A stretch of DNA of 64,000 bases, taken from Bacteroidota bacterium. GTDB taxonomy: Bacteria > Bacteroidota > Bacteroidia > Bacteroidales > Rikenellaceae. Both the position numbers and the translations under genes were made by a program. Position 1 is the stretch's first letter. Each line of letters starts with the position of its first letter. This document shows positions 1 through 9,253 of the stretch, one piece after another. The stretch is from positions 4,704 to 68,703 of the forward strand of contig JAEZTA010000002.1 of NCBI GenBank assembly GCA_023443765.1, in the 5' to 3' direction. A model generated the notes under the pieces. That model saw only the letters and a program-made list of their open reading frames with translations. It was not told the origin of the DNA and did no database searches.

Positions 1-1
1 G

Positions 2-1312
2 ACCGAGGGCGTCACCGACCTGCTGTTCCACAATTCGCCAACGGTCTACGATTCACGCCTCGAAATCTCGCCCGCGCTGCCCGGCTACGGGGCCACGGTG
101 TGGACCCAGGGCTATAAGGCCGTGATGTACTGCAACGCCGCCATCGAGGGCATCAAAAACGCCACGGTGAGCGAGGCGGATCGCAGTAAGCTGCTGGCCG
201 AGGGCGTGATCCTGCGGGCGATGTACTACTACCTGCTCACGTCGGTCTTCGGCGACGTGCCTTTCTACACGATCGACGTCAGCACCGAGGAGCTGCTCAA
301 CCAGACGGCCCGGCTGCCGCGCATGTCGGCCGTCGAGACCCGCAACTACCTGATCAAAGAGTTGATGGAGAAGGTTCCCGACCTGGACCAGGTGCGGTCG
401 TCGGAGATTGCCGACAACCGCATGGGCGCCGCCGTGGGGTGGATGCTCGCCGCCAAGATGGCGATGTGGAACAAGCAGTGGGACACGGCGCTCGAAGCGC
501 TCGCGGAACTGGAGAAGATTTACGGCACACTCGACCAGTACCCGCTCTCCGACGTTCCGTTCCGGATGAAGAACACGCCCGAGTCGATCCTCGAAATCCA
601 GCACTCCTACACTTCGGGCGGCCTGATCTACACCTCGAACTACGCCTGCATCTGCATGCCCAACCAGACCACCGCGGAGTCGGGAACCGACGTGTTCGAC
701 GGTGTGAAGATCGAGGAACTGGGCGACGACGCCAACGTGTGGCCCGGCATGCGGCCCAACCTGGTTTTCAGCGCCGGTTTGCAGACCCGCACGGGCGGCG
801 ACCGCCGCGTGGAGATGAACCTCGCGTGGGAGTACGACGGGCAGGAGTTCAAGAGCGTCGGGACGCGTCCGTGGCTCGGCCCGAAATTCTGGTGCCCCGG
901 CATGCGAGACAGCTACGACTCGAACAACTACAAGGTTTTCCGCTATGCCGACGCCGTGCTGATGATGGCCGAGTGCTGGTGTATGAAGGAGAACCTGGAA
1001 CAGACGAAATCGTACCTCAATCAGGTGAAAAACCGGGCCGGCATCGCCGAATTCTCGGTCTTCAAGAGTTGGGAGCGGATGCTCGAAGAGATTCAGAACG
1101 AGCGCGCCCGCGAACTGATCGGCGAGTTCCAGCGCAAATTCGACCTCGTGCGGTGGGGTATCTGGTATACGAAGACCCTCGAATCGGCCGACTACGAGAC
1201 GGTGCGCAACGCCATCCTGCCCTGTCACGAGTATTACCCGATCCCCGACACGCAGGTGGTCTACTCGGGCTATGCGCTCGACAACAAGGAGTATGAGAAA
1301 TACGGACTTTAA
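2..1312 (+). CDS. SusD-like outer-membrane lipoprotein, 5' end missing
   Basis: This is the C-terminal 436 residues of a SusD/RagB family glycan-binding protein. The open frame runs back to base 2 without a start or signal peptide, so the gene begins before the window. SusD proteins cap a SusC porin on the cell surface and capture oligosaccharides. Visible hallmarks are the TPR-like helix with RAMYYYLLTSVFGDVPF, the segment FRYADAVLMMAECW, the helical stretch NQVKNRAGIAEF, and the usual C-terminal YPIPDTQ before the stop. It is followed 17 bases later by a BACON-type lipoprotein on the same strand, as in many PULs. Its partner SusC is presumably just upstream, outside the window. Family assignment is firm; the ligand is unknown. 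Confidence 0.93.
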   Translation, partial: TEGVTDLLFHNSPTVYDSRLEISPALPGYGATVWTQGYKAVMYCNAAIEGIKNATVSEADRSKLLAEGVILRAMYYYLLTSVFGDVPFYTIDVSTEELLNQTARLPRMSAVETRNYLIKELMEKVPDLDQVRSSEIADNRMGAAVGWMLAAKMAMWNKQWDTALEALAELEKIYGTLDQYPLSDVPFRMKNTPESILEIQHSYTSGGLIYTSNYACICMPNQTTAESGTDVFDGVKIEELGDDANVWPGMRPNLVFSAGLQTRTGGDRRVEMNLAWEYDGQEFKSVGTRPWLGPKFWCPGMRDSYDSNNYKVFRYADAVLMMAECWCMKENLEQTKSYLNQVKNRAGIAEFSVFKSWERMLEEIQNERARELIGEFQRKFDLVRWGIWYTKTLESADYETVRNAILPCHEYYPIPDTQVVYSGYALDNKEYEKYGL

Positions 1313-1329
1313 CCTAAAAACGGAACATT

Positions 1330-2352
1330 ATGAGATTCAGTTATAAAGGCTTTGTATTGCTCGCGGCGCTCTGTGGGGTGCTGGGCGGGTGCAACGAGCC
1401 GTTCGAACCGACGATCCGGCTGGCCGTGGACAACAATCTGGTCAACCTGCCGGCGACGGAGGGCGTGACCCGCGTGATGGTCTATTCGACCGGGAAGTGG
1501 GCGCTCTCCGTGGATTCGGAGTCCGGCGCATGGGCGCGTATCGACCGCGATTCGGGCCGTGAAAACGGCGATTTCGTTTTCGAATACGACACCAACGGCG
1601 GTTTGTCGCGCAAGGCGACCATCCGCATCAGTTCCGGGGACCGCCTCTGCGAAGTGGTGATGTCCCAGGCAGCGGGAATTACCGACCCGACGCTGACCGT
1701 TACGCCCGGGAGCGTCGCGCTGCTGGGCGAAGGGTGTCCCGTGGCGATGACCCTTTCGAGCAACCTCGGACCCGACCTGGAGCGTGTGCAGCACGAAGTC
1801 TCCTACGGCGAGGACAGCGGCGAAGGGTGGATCGGCGATGTGACGCTCGACGACGAGTCGCTGCGTTTCGCAGTGGCGGACAACACGACCGGGGCGATGC
1901 GTTTCGCCACGGTGACCCTCTGGGTTACGGACGGCAACGATGCCCGCTACGAGACCCGCGCTACCGTTACGCAGAGCGCCGAGGCGCTGGCCCTGACGAT
2001 GACACCCGCCGAAGAGACCCACGCGGCGGCGGCCTACGGCGAAACCTTCAAACAGGCTTTCGAGTGCAACATCCCGGCGGTTTACGGCGACCTGACGCTT
2101 GTCTGCGACTACCTGACGGGCGCTGAAGGCTGGCTGACGAACTATCGGATCGACCGCGAGGCAGGGCTGGTGAGCGTGAAAATCCCGGCCAATCCCGCGG
2201 CGCCCCGTTCGGCGCGCTTCGCTCTGCGTTACGACAACGGACGCGGCCGGACCATCACCACCGACTACGTCAACCTGACGCAGGCGAAGTGCGACATCGG
2301 CGGGGTGGAAGGCGACCAGATGGAGGGCGAGAAGGACGACAACGAATGGTAA
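1330..2352 (+). CDS. BACON-domain surface lipoprotein (putative glycan-binding)
   Basis: A 340-residue lipoprotein. The N-terminus has a short basic start, a hydrophobic run and a lipobox ending LGGC near residue 20, so it should be lipidated and probably surface exposed. The rest is made of immunoglobulin-like beta domains of the BACON type: about residues 30-115 contain the WALSVDSESGAWARI segment and end in VVMSQAAG, a second unit spans about 120-215, and a third spans about 215-325 ending in VNLTQAK. BACON domains in PUL proteins usually act as spacers or bind carbohydrate or mucin. It sits between susD and another lipoprotein in the same operon, where SusE/F-like surface glycan-binding proteins normally sit. 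Binding function is inferred from position; no catalytic motif is visible. Confidence 0.75.
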   Translation: MRFSYKGFVLLAALCGVLGGCNEPFEPTIRLAVDNNLVNLPATEGVTRVMVYSTGKWALSVDSESGAWARIDRDSGRENGDFVFEYDTNGGLSRKATIRISSGDRLCEVVMSQAAGITDPTLTVTPGSVALLGEGCPVAMTLSSNLGPDLERVQHEVSYGEDSGEGWIGDVTLDDESLRFAVADNTTGAMRFATVTLWVTDGNDARYETRATVTQSAEALALTMTPAEETHAAAAYGETFKQAFECNIPAVYGDLTLVCDYLTGAEGWLTNYRIDREAGLVSVKIPANPAAPRSARFALRYDNGRGRTITTDYVNLTQAKCDIGGVEGDQMEGEKDDNEW

Positions 2353-2372
2353 CCGACTAAACAGACGCGAAA

Positions 2373-3929
2373 ATGAAAAAGATACAGAACCTATTGATAG
2401 TTTGCGGCCTCGTGCTGGCGGGGTGTTCCGAAACGCCCGTCGATACCGACGGCCTGCCCCAGCCCGCTCCGGTGAAACGTGTTTCGCTGCGGATCGCCGC
2501 GGGAACCGACACGCGCGCCGAACTGGGCGAAGACCTGCGGGTGAAGTTCCAGCCGGGCGACATGATCGACATCAACGGCGAGCCTTACGAGGTCTTCCTG
2601 CTCGACGACGGCTCGGCCGCCGTGCCCGGGGTCGTCGAGGCCCAGCGCTACGAGGCGGTGTTCCCGTCGGCCTGTAACTTCCTCCAGCAGACGAAGGAAG
2701 CTGCGAATTTCAAACTGCCGCTGGCGCAGTTCTATGCCGGTCCCGGTACGTTCGGGCGCAATGCGATGCCGATGTACGGCGAGGCGACGGGCATCGACGA
2801 GGACAAAGGCTATGTGAACGTCACGCTGCACAACATGTGCGGGGTGCTGAAACTGACGCTCAAAGGGTCGGCGACGATCAACACGATCCTCGTCGAGGAC
2901 AAATCGGGCGCTCCGATCTCGGGCTATGCCACGCTCGAAACCGACAGCGAGGGAAACAAAATCCTCGTGCCGGGCACGGCGAGTTCCGCGCGGGCCTACC
3001 ACCTGGTGCTCAACTGCGGCGGTTCGGGACAGGGCGTCGCGCTGAGTGAAGCCGGAACCGACTTTTATGTGGTGATGCCCGCCCGTGCCTATGCCGCGGG
3101 GCTGAAAATCCGCATCACCGACCGTTCGCACCGGGCGATGACCCTCGATTCGCCGACTCCGCGCACAATCAAACGCAACGTTGTGACCGAGACCCCTGCA
3201 ATCACCTATGCGCCCGATGCCAACCTGGTGTTCGCGGAGTATTTCGACGCCTGCACGTGGGGCGGGAATTACGTCGGCAACACGAAAGGTTATTCGCCCT
3301 CGCAGACCGAGGCCCAACAGAGCGGCGGCAGTCTGGCCGGAACGACCGCTGCGGGATCGGCGACGGGGCTTGAGGAGGCTCCCTTCTACGTGATGGAGAA
3401 TGCCGCGGGAACGGCCGACTACTCCAATTCGTGGAACATCGTTCCCCCTTCGGCGGTCAACAACGTGACGGCGGACTACATCCGCAACCGCAACCTCTAC
3501 GACTGGACCTACCTCTACCGCTGCGCCGAGTTTCAGGGCTGCCTGCGCGTCGGGTCGCCGACGCTGGGCCGCGGCAAGATCCACACGCCGAAACTCGCGA
3601 ACATCCCCGCCGGCAATACGCGCAAGGCGCAGATCATCTTCCGCCTCTGCTACGTCAAGGGCGCGAATATGACCGACCGCTTCCAGAGCTGGATCGACAA
3701 GGGAACCTACGAAGAGGTTTACATCGACGGAGCGAAGATGGCCTTCACGCCCGCCACGTCGGCCTACATCCCCAACTCCACGATCGGGACCGACGGCTGG
3801 GCCGAGGTGAAACTGATCGCCGGCGGCGTATCGAAAGATACCTCGTTCAACTTCTTCGAGGAGAAAGGCACGGCGGCCCCGACGAGCTACTATTTCGTCG
3901 ACGACATCGAGGTCCGCCTGCTGGATTAA
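2373..3929 (+). CDS. Surface lipoprotein with fimbrillin-like N-terminus and jelly-roll-like C-terminus
   Basis: A 518-residue lipoprotein with signal peptide and lipobox LAGC at about residues 15-18. Residues of about 30-270 resemble the fimbrillin/Mfa-like beta-sandwich found in Bacteroidales surface lipoproteins (RVSLRIAAGTDTRAE, then VNVTLHNMCGVLKLTLKG, then DFYVVMPA). Residues 275-518 form a second beta-rich domain that begins NLVFAEYFDACTWGGNY and ends YYFVDDIEVRLLD, the layout of a concanavalin/LamG-like or carbohydrate-binding jelly roll. It lies 20 bases after the BACON lipoprotein and 25 before the DUF5689 lipoprotein, so it is probably one of a set of surface glycan-binding proteins. 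No enzyme motif is evident. It could instead be a pilus-type subunit, but the PUL context argues against that. Confidence 0.6.
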   Translation: MKKIQNLLIVCGLVLAGCSETPVDTDGLPQPAPVKRVSLRIAAGTDTRAELGEDLRVKFQPGDMIDINGEPYEVFLLDDGSAAVPGVVEAQRYEAVFPSACNFLQQTKEAANFKLPLAQFYAGPGTFGRNAMPMYGEATGIDEDKGYVNVTLHNMCGVLKLTLKGSATINTILVEDKSGAPISGYATLETDSEGNKILVPGTASSARAYHLVLNCGGSGQGVALSEAGTDFYVVMPARAYAAGLKIRITDRSHRAMTLDSPTPRTIKRNVVTETPAITYAPDANLVFAEYFDACTWGGNYVGNTKGYSPSQTEAQQSGGSLAGTTAAGSATGLEEAPFYVMENAAGTADYSNSWNIVPPSAVNNVTADYIRNRNLYDWTYLYRCAEFQGCLRVGSPTLGRGKIHTPKLANIPAGNTRKAQIIFRLCYVKGANMTDRFQSWIDKGTYEEVYIDGAKMAFTPATSAYIPNSTIGTDGWAEVKLIAGGVSKDTSFNFFEEKGTAAPTSYYFVDDIEVRLLD

Positions 3930-3954
3930 CCCACCCTTTCAAAACCAAGACAAA

Positions 3955-6234
3955 ATGAAAACGAAAAATATGTGGAAACTGCTGCTGTTGACAGCCTTTG
4001 CGGGCTGTGCGGCGGCCTGCGCCGACGATCCGGACGAAGTCCCGGTCATCGAACTCGGCGCCGTGAAAGGCGAATACATCGTGCCGGCGCAGAGCGGCAC
4101 GGTCGAGGTCGAGGTGTACAGCAACCGCGGTTGCAACGTCTCGTTCCTCGAAGCGACCCCCTGGGCCGAGGCACACACCGGCCGGATTCCGGGCGACGGC
4201 GCTTTCAGCGTCACCTACGGGGCCAACGACTCCTTTGCCCGCGTGGCGCGCCTGTTGTTGCAGGACGACAGCGGACGCCGCCGCGATACGGTCTACATCC
4301 GCCAGGAGGGGGCGATCGAAGAGCGGCTGGTGTTTCCCGCACCGAATATCTCGGTGAAGGGCAGCAGCGGCGAGCAGACTGTTTCGGCCCCGCTCAACAC
4401 CAACATCGGTTCGGAACGCCTCGTGACGAAGGTGGTCTATCCGGACGAGGGGGCTGCCGACTGGATTTCGGACGTGCGCGTCGACGACCGGTCCGGGGCG
4501 CTCCTCTTCGCCACGCAGGCCAATCCGGATCAGGAGAATATGCGTTCGGCGGAGATCACTCTTTCGTTCACCAACGGCTGGGACAAGGTCACTTCGGCCA
4601 AACTCTACATCGTGCAGGCCAATGCCCACGACGATTTCGGTACGGAGCGTTCGTTCGAAGAGATTCGCGCACTGTGCGGTCCCGGGCAGGTCGTGACTAT
4701 CGAAAACGACTATTACATTTCGGCATGGGTGGTCAGCGACGCCGCGGGCGGCAACATGGGGGCCAACCCCATGACCACCGAGTCGACGATCAACTACGAG
4801 GTCTGCAAAAAGACGGCCTATGTCGAGAGCATCGACGGCAGCCTGGGCTTTCTGGTCGAGACGCAGACGGCTGACGATAACATTTTCATGCGTTACAGCC
4901 GCATCCAGCTTTCGCTGAAGGGCGTGCGCCTTGTACACGATACCGATCCCGACCGGTTCTCGCTCAAGGGCGTGAAGTCGGCCATGATCATCAGTTCGCA
5001 ACTGGGCACGGCGGCGGACATCCCGCACCGGGAGAAGCGCATCAGCCAGCTGACCGACGACGATATTTACACCTACGTCACGCTGACCGACTGCGAGTTG
5101 CCGATCCGCAAAGGCCCGCTGACCCCGATCAACGAGGGGTATGCCAACGCCACGGGCGCCAACCGGACGGAGAAATGCGCGTCGCTCGTGCGCGACATCG
5201 AGGGCGAGCACATCTACCTCTACACCAACACGACGTGCCTCTACCGCCGCGACGGCAGCCGCCTGCCCTACGGTTCGGGCAAACTCTCGGGCATCGTCGT
5301 CCACGAGTTGTTCCCGCGCTTCGAGTGGGAGGACAATCCGAGCGGCGACGACGAATCCTACGGGTATATCGGCCGTTATCAGTTGCGCCACGTCTCGAAG
5401 TCGGATTTCGACGGGCTGGCCAGTGATTTCAAGGACAGCTTTTCGGCGCTGCTGACCGAATACCGTTTCCTGCAGTATGACAATAACAAGGTCTATCCGA
5501 CCTACGGAACCAACGGCTACCTGACGCACAGTTACAAGGACGGCACGGGCGCCATCAAGATTCTCTCCAACGAGGATTTCAGCTACCTCGGTCCGGTGGG
5601 CAACAAGTCCACGTTCATTTTCGGGTCGAACATCGGCAACGTCAACGGCATGGGCATCATCCTCGAAGACGGGACCGACTGGTGGCGCGATTTCCCCGAC
5701 GTGAACAACAACACCTCCGGCGATACGTCGGGCGGCGGCAAAGGCAAGGTTCCCCGCAAGGGCAGCGCCGAAGGCCCCGCGTGGGTCGATTGGTACTGGT
5801 GGGATAAGGCCAACGACCGCGGCCACGCATGGATCATCAACTTCTCGACCGAGGGTATCTCGACCGACGTGCTGTCGATGCAGGTGAGCGTGCTGAACGA
5901 CCGTTACGACAGCGGCAAATACGGGTCGCCCCGTTATTTCAACGTTGCGTGGTCCGAGACGGGCGACATGAACAACGACGACGACTGGACCTACATCGAC
6001 TCCTACACCGTGCCCGACATGGCCCGCTGGACGCCTGCGACGCGTTATTGGCAGTATGCGGGCTGGAAGCCTGTCGACGTGAAACTGCCGCTCGCGATGC
6101 TCGGCAAAAAGAACGTCTACATCCGCCTGCAGGCGGCCCGGAATCTGGGCGGAAGCCTCGACGAGTATGCCGCCCAACCGATCGATTCGCCGTCGTGCAT
6201 GAACTATTTCGCCATTCGTTACAACAAACAATAA
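3955..6234 (+). CDS. BACON/DUF5689-type surface lipoprotein
   Basis: A 759-residue lipoprotein. The signal has two possible lipobox cysteines (FAGC and AAAC) within the first 25 residues. Two BACON-like beta domains cover about residues 30-220, each ending in an IRQEG or IVQAN type strand. A DUF5689-like OB-fold module follows at about 225-410 (FEEIRALCGPGQ, then VVSDAAGGN). The C-terminal part, from about 495, is another beta domain rich in Trp (AWVDWYWWDKAND, DDDWTYIDSYTVP), suggestive of glycan contact. DUF5689 proteins recur in Bacteroidetes PULs, and no enzymatic role is established for them. It is the third lipoprotein in a row after susD and precedes a GH20 gene. A role in substrate binding at the surface is inferred. 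Confidence 0.7.
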   Translation: MKTKNMWKLLLLTAFAGCAAACADDPDEVPVIELGAVKGEYIVPAQSGTVEVEVYSNRGCNVSFLEATPWAEAHTGRIPGDGAFSVTYGANDSFARVARLLLQDDSGRRRDTVYIRQEGAIEERLVFPAPNISVKGSSGEQTVSAPLNTNIGSERLVTKVVYPDEGAADWISDVRVDDRSGALLFATQANPDQENMRSAEITLSFTNGWDKVTSAKLYIVQANAHDDFGTERSFEEIRALCGPGQVVTIENDYYISAWVVSDAAGGNMGANPMTTESTINYEVCKKTAYVESIDGSLGFLVETQTADDNIFMRYSRIQLSLKGVRLVHDTDPDRFSLKGVKSAMIISSQLGTAADIPHREKRISQLTDDDIYTYVTLTDCELPIRKGPLTPINEGYANATGANRTEKCASLVRDIEGEHIYLYTNTTCLYRRDGSRLPYGSGKLSGIVVHELFPRFEWEDNPSGDDESYGYIGRYQLRHVSKSDFDGLASDFKDSFSALLTEYRFLQYDNNKVYPTYGTNGYLTHSYKDGTGAIKILSNEDFSYLGPVGNKSTFIFGSNIGNVNGMGIILEDGTDWWRDFPDVNNNTSGDTSGGGKGKVPRKGSAEGPAWVDWYWWDKANDRGHAWIINFSTEGISTDVLSMQVSVLNDRYDSGKYGSPRYFNVAWSETGDMNNDDDWTYIDSYTVPDMARWTPATRYWQYAGWKPVDVKLPLAMLGKKNVYIRLQAARNLGGSLDEYAAQPIDSPSCMNYFAIRYNKQ

Positions 6235-6244
6235 TCTTACAGAC

Positions 6245-6274
6245 GACCGGGGCGGGCAATGGCCTGTCCCGGTC
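6245..6274 (+). other. Intergenic hairpin between lipoprotein and GH20 genes
   Basis: GACCGGGG at 6245-6252 pairs with TCCCGGTC at 6267-6274 (seven Watson-Crick pairs and one G-T), with a 14-base loop. No T-run follows, so it is not a simple terminator. It could be an mRNA processing or stability element that sets different levels of the lipoproteins and the hexosaminidase. Confidence 0.35.
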
Positions 6275-6297
6275 GCTGACGACAAAATCCCGAATTT

Positions 6298-7881
6298 ATG
6301 CAAAGAGTCCTGATCCTTGTCGCCGCGCTCCTCCTCTCGGTTGCGTGCGCCGAAGCCCCGCAACCCGAAATCAATGTCATTCCCCGGCCCGCGTCGGTCG
6401 CTCCGGGCACCGGAACGTTCCGTATCGGCCGCAGTTGTAAGATCGGTTACGACGATCCCTCGCTGCAATCCGTTGCTGCGCTGTGTGCCGGCTACCTGGC
6501 CGATGCCGGGGTGCGGAAGCCCGTCGTGACGGACAAGCCCGTGCACAAGGGCGTCGACCTACAACTGGACGGCACGCTTGCGGGCGAGGAGTACACGCTG
6601 AGCGCGACGCCGAAAGGCGTGTCGATCTGCGGCGGTTCGCCCCGGGCGGTGCTCTACGGCGTGCAGACCCTGCGCCAGCTGATCGACGGCGACCGGATTC
6701 CCGTTGCGGAGATTCGCGACAAACCCTTCTTCGGCTACCGCGGTGCGATGTTCGACGTGGCGCGCTATTTCTACCCCGTGGAGGATGTCAAGCGGTTTAT
6801 CGACATCATGGCGCTCCACAAGCTCAACACCTTCCACTGGCACCTGACCAACGACCAGGGGTGGCGCATTGAGATCAAGCGCTATCCCGAACTGACGCGT
6901 GTGGGTTCACAGCGCAAGGAGACGCTGATCGGCCACTACAAGACTTCGAACGAATACGACGGTACGCCCTACGGCGGTTACTACACGCAGGACGAAATCC
7001 GCGAGGTGGTGGCCTATGCCGCCGAACGCTGCATCGACGTGATTCCCGAGATCGAACTGCCCGGCCATTCGATGGCCGCCCTGGCATCGTATCCGTGGCT
7101 GGGGTGCACGAAAGGTCCCTACGAGGTGCGCACGACGTGGTTTTACAGCAGCGATGTGCTCTGTGCGGGTCGCGAGACGACCTTCGAATTCCTTGAAAAC
7201 GTACTTTCGGAGGTGCTCGAACTCTTTCCGTCGAAATACATCCACATCGGCGGGGATGAGTGTCCCAAGGTACGGTGGGAGAAGTGTTCCGACTGCCAGC
7301 GCCGCATACGGCAGGAGGGGTTGAAGGACGAGAATGCCCTCCAGAGCTACTTCGTGTGCCGCATCGAGGAGTGGCTGCACGCCCACGGGCGCGAGATGAT
7401 CGGCTGGGACGAACTGCTCGAAGGCGGCGTGACGCCCTCGACCATCGTCATGTCGTGGCGCGGCACGGAAGGGGGAATCAAGGCCGCGAAACTCGGCAAC
7501 CGGGTGATCATGTCCCCGCGGTTCTACTTCTACCTCGACTACTACCAGACTTCCGACCCGGAGAAGAACGGCGAGCGGCTCTCGATCGGCCGCAACATCC
7601 CGATTCGCAAACTCTACGGTTATGACCCCTTCGACCAACTCGACGAGGCGCAGAGCCGCAACATCCTCGGCGTCCAGGCCAACCTCTGGACCGAGTACAT
7701 CGCCACGATGGACCATGCGGAATACATGCTGCTGCCGCGCCTGGCCGCCATGTCCGAGGTGGCGTGGGCTCCCGGGGGGCGCGACTACGACGATTTCGTG
7801 CGGAGGCTCGGCACGCTGCGCGGCCTGTACGACCGCGAGGGGTACGAATATGCCGATTTCGTGTTCCGGGGCATCGAGTGA
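6298..7881 (+). CDS. GH20 beta-N-acetylhexosaminidase (lipoprotein)
   Basis: A 527-residue exo-beta-N-acetylhexosaminidase that removes terminal GlcNAc or GalNAc by substrate-assisted catalysis. The N-terminus carries a lipoprotein signal with lipobox SVAC at about residue 17. Residues 25-145 form the GH20b-type N-domain, ending VLYGVQTLRQLI. The TIM barrel starts near 150 (FFGYRGAMFDVARYF, then HWHLTNDQGWRIE) and contains HIGGDECPK, with the catalytic Asp-Glu pair at about 320-321. Later Trp residues (IVMSWRGTEGG, NLWTEYI) line the acetamido pocket in this family. The gene ends block A and is followed by a strong terminator. It is clearly paralogous to the GH20 at 18.6 kb. The name is solid; linkage preference cannot be read from the sequence. 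Confidence 0.95.
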   Translation: MQRVLILVAALLLSVACAEAPQPEINVIPRPASVAPGTGTFRIGRSCKIGYDDPSLQSVAALCAGYLADAGVRKPVVTDKPVHKGVDLQLDGTLAGEEYTLSATPKGVSICGGSPRAVLYGVQTLRQLIDGDRIPVAEIRDKPFFGYRGAMFDVARYFYPVEDVKRFIDIMALHKLNTFHWHLTNDQGWRIEIKRYPELTRVGSQRKETLIGHYKTSNEYDGTPYGGYYTQDEIREVVAYAAERCIDVIPEIELPGHSMAALASYPWLGCTKGPYEVRTTWFYSSDVLCAGRETTFEFLENVLSEVLELFPSKYIHIGGDECPKVRWEKCSDCQRRIRQEGLKDENALQSYFVCRIEEWLHAHGREMIGWDELLEGGVTPSTIVMSWRGTEGGIKAAKLGNRVIMSPRFYFYLDYYQTSDPEKNGERLSIGRNIPIRKLYGYDPFDQLDEAQSRNILGVQANLWTEYIATMDHAEYMLLPRLAAMSEVAWAPGGRDYDDFVRRLGTLRGLYDREGYEYADFVFRGIE

Positions 7882-7900
7882 CGCTGCGGGCAAAAGGCAT

Positions 7901-7945
7901 CCGGCGGGGTTTCAGCTTGCAGGCTGGGGTCCCGCCGGTTTTTTT
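7901..7945 (+). terminator. Rho-independent terminator after block A
   Basis: CCGGCGGG at 7901-7908 pairs perfectly with CCCGCCGG at 7931-7938, with a smaller inner CAGC/GCTG hairpin, and is followed by seven T. It ends transcription of the SusD-to-GH20 operon, which converges here with the regulator gene on the minus strand. Confidence 0.88.
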
Positions 7946-7964
7946 GTGCTGTTGCGGTGGGTGA

Positions 7965-9140
7965 TTACCGGGTCGGGGACATGGCTTGCCGGTATTCGGA
8001 AGGGGTGTAGCCTTTGAGTTGCTTGAACGTGCGCGAAACGTTCTTGATGTCGGAGAATCCCAGTTCCGCGGCGGCGTCCGAGACGCTCAGCCCTTCGCAC
8101 AGCAGCTGCGCCATCTTTTCGATGCGGATCTGGATGACGTAATCGTAAATCGACGTGCCCATCTCCTTCTTGAAGCGGGTTTCGAGCAGGCGCCTCGACA
8201 GCGGGACGAGCGTCACCAGGTTGTCAACCGTGAGTTTCTGGCTGATGTTCTCGTGGATGTGTTTCAGGACCTTGGCGATGTAGGGGTCGTTGTTGGCGTA
8301 AATGTCGGTCGACTGGCGCGTGATGATGTGGGTGGGTTTGACGACCACGTCTTCCCAGCCCAGCTCCGGGGTGCGGATTTGCCGGTCGATGAGTTTGGCT
8401 ACATCATAGCCGCCCTGTTCGATGGCCTGATTGAGCGACGAGAGATTCGGCGATGAAAGCTGGCAGATGGTTTCGTCGTTGTCGACGCCTAAGATGGCAA
8501 TGTCGTCCGGGATGCGAAAATTCCCCCCCCCGTCGATTTGCGTGCACGCTTCGGTGATGTGGTAGGCCTGGTTGTCGTCGCAGGCCATGATTGCGACGGG
8601 TTTAGGCAGCGACTGGAGCCAGATAATAAGCTGCGTGGAGTCGTAATACCACAGGTCGTTCTGCGAGTTGTTGTGCAGGGCTGAAAACGTGAAGGCCGGA
8701 TTCGCGCGGGCGACGGCTTCGCGGAATCCCTGGCAGCGCTCGTCCGACCAGACGATGCCGCGCACGCCGTAAAAAGCGAAATGGCGGAATCCTTTCTTAA
8801 TGAAATACTCGGCGCCCATCTCCCCGGCCAGACGGTGAGGAGCGGTGATGTTGGGGATGGTCGTGAAGCGTTTCTTGAAATCCTGCGCCACGGCGATGAT
8901 CCCGTTCTGGAGGAACAGTTCCACGTTGTCCGTGTTGTAGAACTGCCCGATCACGGCGTCGGCTTTCATGCGTTTGGCCCATTCGACGACCGCTTCGATG
9001 CCGAATTTGTCGCGGATCGAGAGCGGCAGTTTGCACAGGGTCCAGGCCTGCCCGGTCTCTTTGGCGTAGCGGGCTATTCCCAGCAGGATGCTGCGGGCGT
9101 ATTCTTCGGAGAAGTCCGTCAGGAAAATTACGCGTGCCAT
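7965..9140 (-). CDS. XylR-like transcriptional regulator (LacI-type sensor + AraC HTH)
   Basis: A 391-residue cytoplasmic regulator. Residues 1-270 resemble a periplasmic-binding-protein/LacI sensor (IFLTDFSEEYARSILLGI, later IAILGVDNDETICQLSSP) but lack a LacI-type N-terminal HTH. Residues of about 285-390 are an AraC-family double HTH (SVSDAAAELGFSDIKNVSR, then KGYTPSEYRQAM). This architecture is that of XylR-type sugar-responsive activators; a monosaccharide or short oligosaccharide released from the PUL substrate is the likely ligand. It is transcribed away from the GH92 operon, and a 31-bp motif in the shared intergenic space recurs before susC, so it probably controls both. Codons for three consecutive Gly residues (DGGGNFR) are a run of nine G, a possible slippage site. 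Confidence 0.9.
   Translation of the reverse strand: MARVIFLTDFSEEYARSILLGIARYAKETGQAWTLCKLPLSIRDKFGIEAVVEWAKRMKADAVIGQFYNTDNVELFLQNGIIAVAQDFKKRFTTIPNITAPHRLAGEMGAEYFIKKGFRHFAFYGVRGIVWSDERCQGFREAVARANPAFTFSALHNNSQNDLWYYDSTQLIIWLQSLPKPVAIMACDDNQAYHITEACTQIDGGGNFRIPDDIAILGVDNDETICQLSSPNLSSLNQAIEQGGYDVAKLIDRQIRTPELGWEDVVVKPTHIITRQSTDIYANNDPYIAKVLKHIHENISQKLTVDNLVTLVPLSRRLLETRFKKEMGTSIYDYVIQIRIEKMAQLLCEGLSVSDAAAELGFSDIKNVSRTFKQLKGYTPSEYRQAMSPTR
8523..8531 (-). repeat. Nine-G homopolymer inside the regulator coding sequence
   Basis: The + strand reads nine consecutive C. In the regulator this is GGGGGGGGG coding Gly-Gly-Gly around residue 205. A gain or loss of one base would truncate the protein before its DNA-binding domain, so the site could act as an on/off switch by slipped-strand mispairing. 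Confidence 0.6.
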
Positions 9141-9162
9141 TTTTCGAGTGGGTTTTCGTAGT

Positions 9163-9170
9163 CAAAGATA
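9163..9170 (-). promoter_or_regulatory. -7 box for the regulator gene
   Basis: The minus strand reads TATCTTTG, a perfect match to the Bacteroidetes TAnnTTTG element, 22 bases before the regulator start codon. This gives a leader of roughly 16 bases. No clear -33 TTG is seen. Confidence 0.65.
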
Positions 9171-9253
9171 GGCTTTTTTTGCAGATTCCTTTCCTGCGGG
9201 TGTGATTTTTCTGATTTTCCGGCCGGCCCGCCGTCGTGTCGGGCGGGAATTTT

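Noticed and set aside
53..1228. Long minus-strand open frame opposite the SusD gene, and many similar frames opposite other genes
   Set aside because: These are GC-driven shadows rich in Arg, His and Gly with no domains, and they overlap well-supported genes.
9225..9247. CCCGCC/GGCGGG hairpin upstream of the shared operator
   Set aside because: It is not followed by a T-run, lies between divergent promoters, and may be chance in GC-rich DNA.
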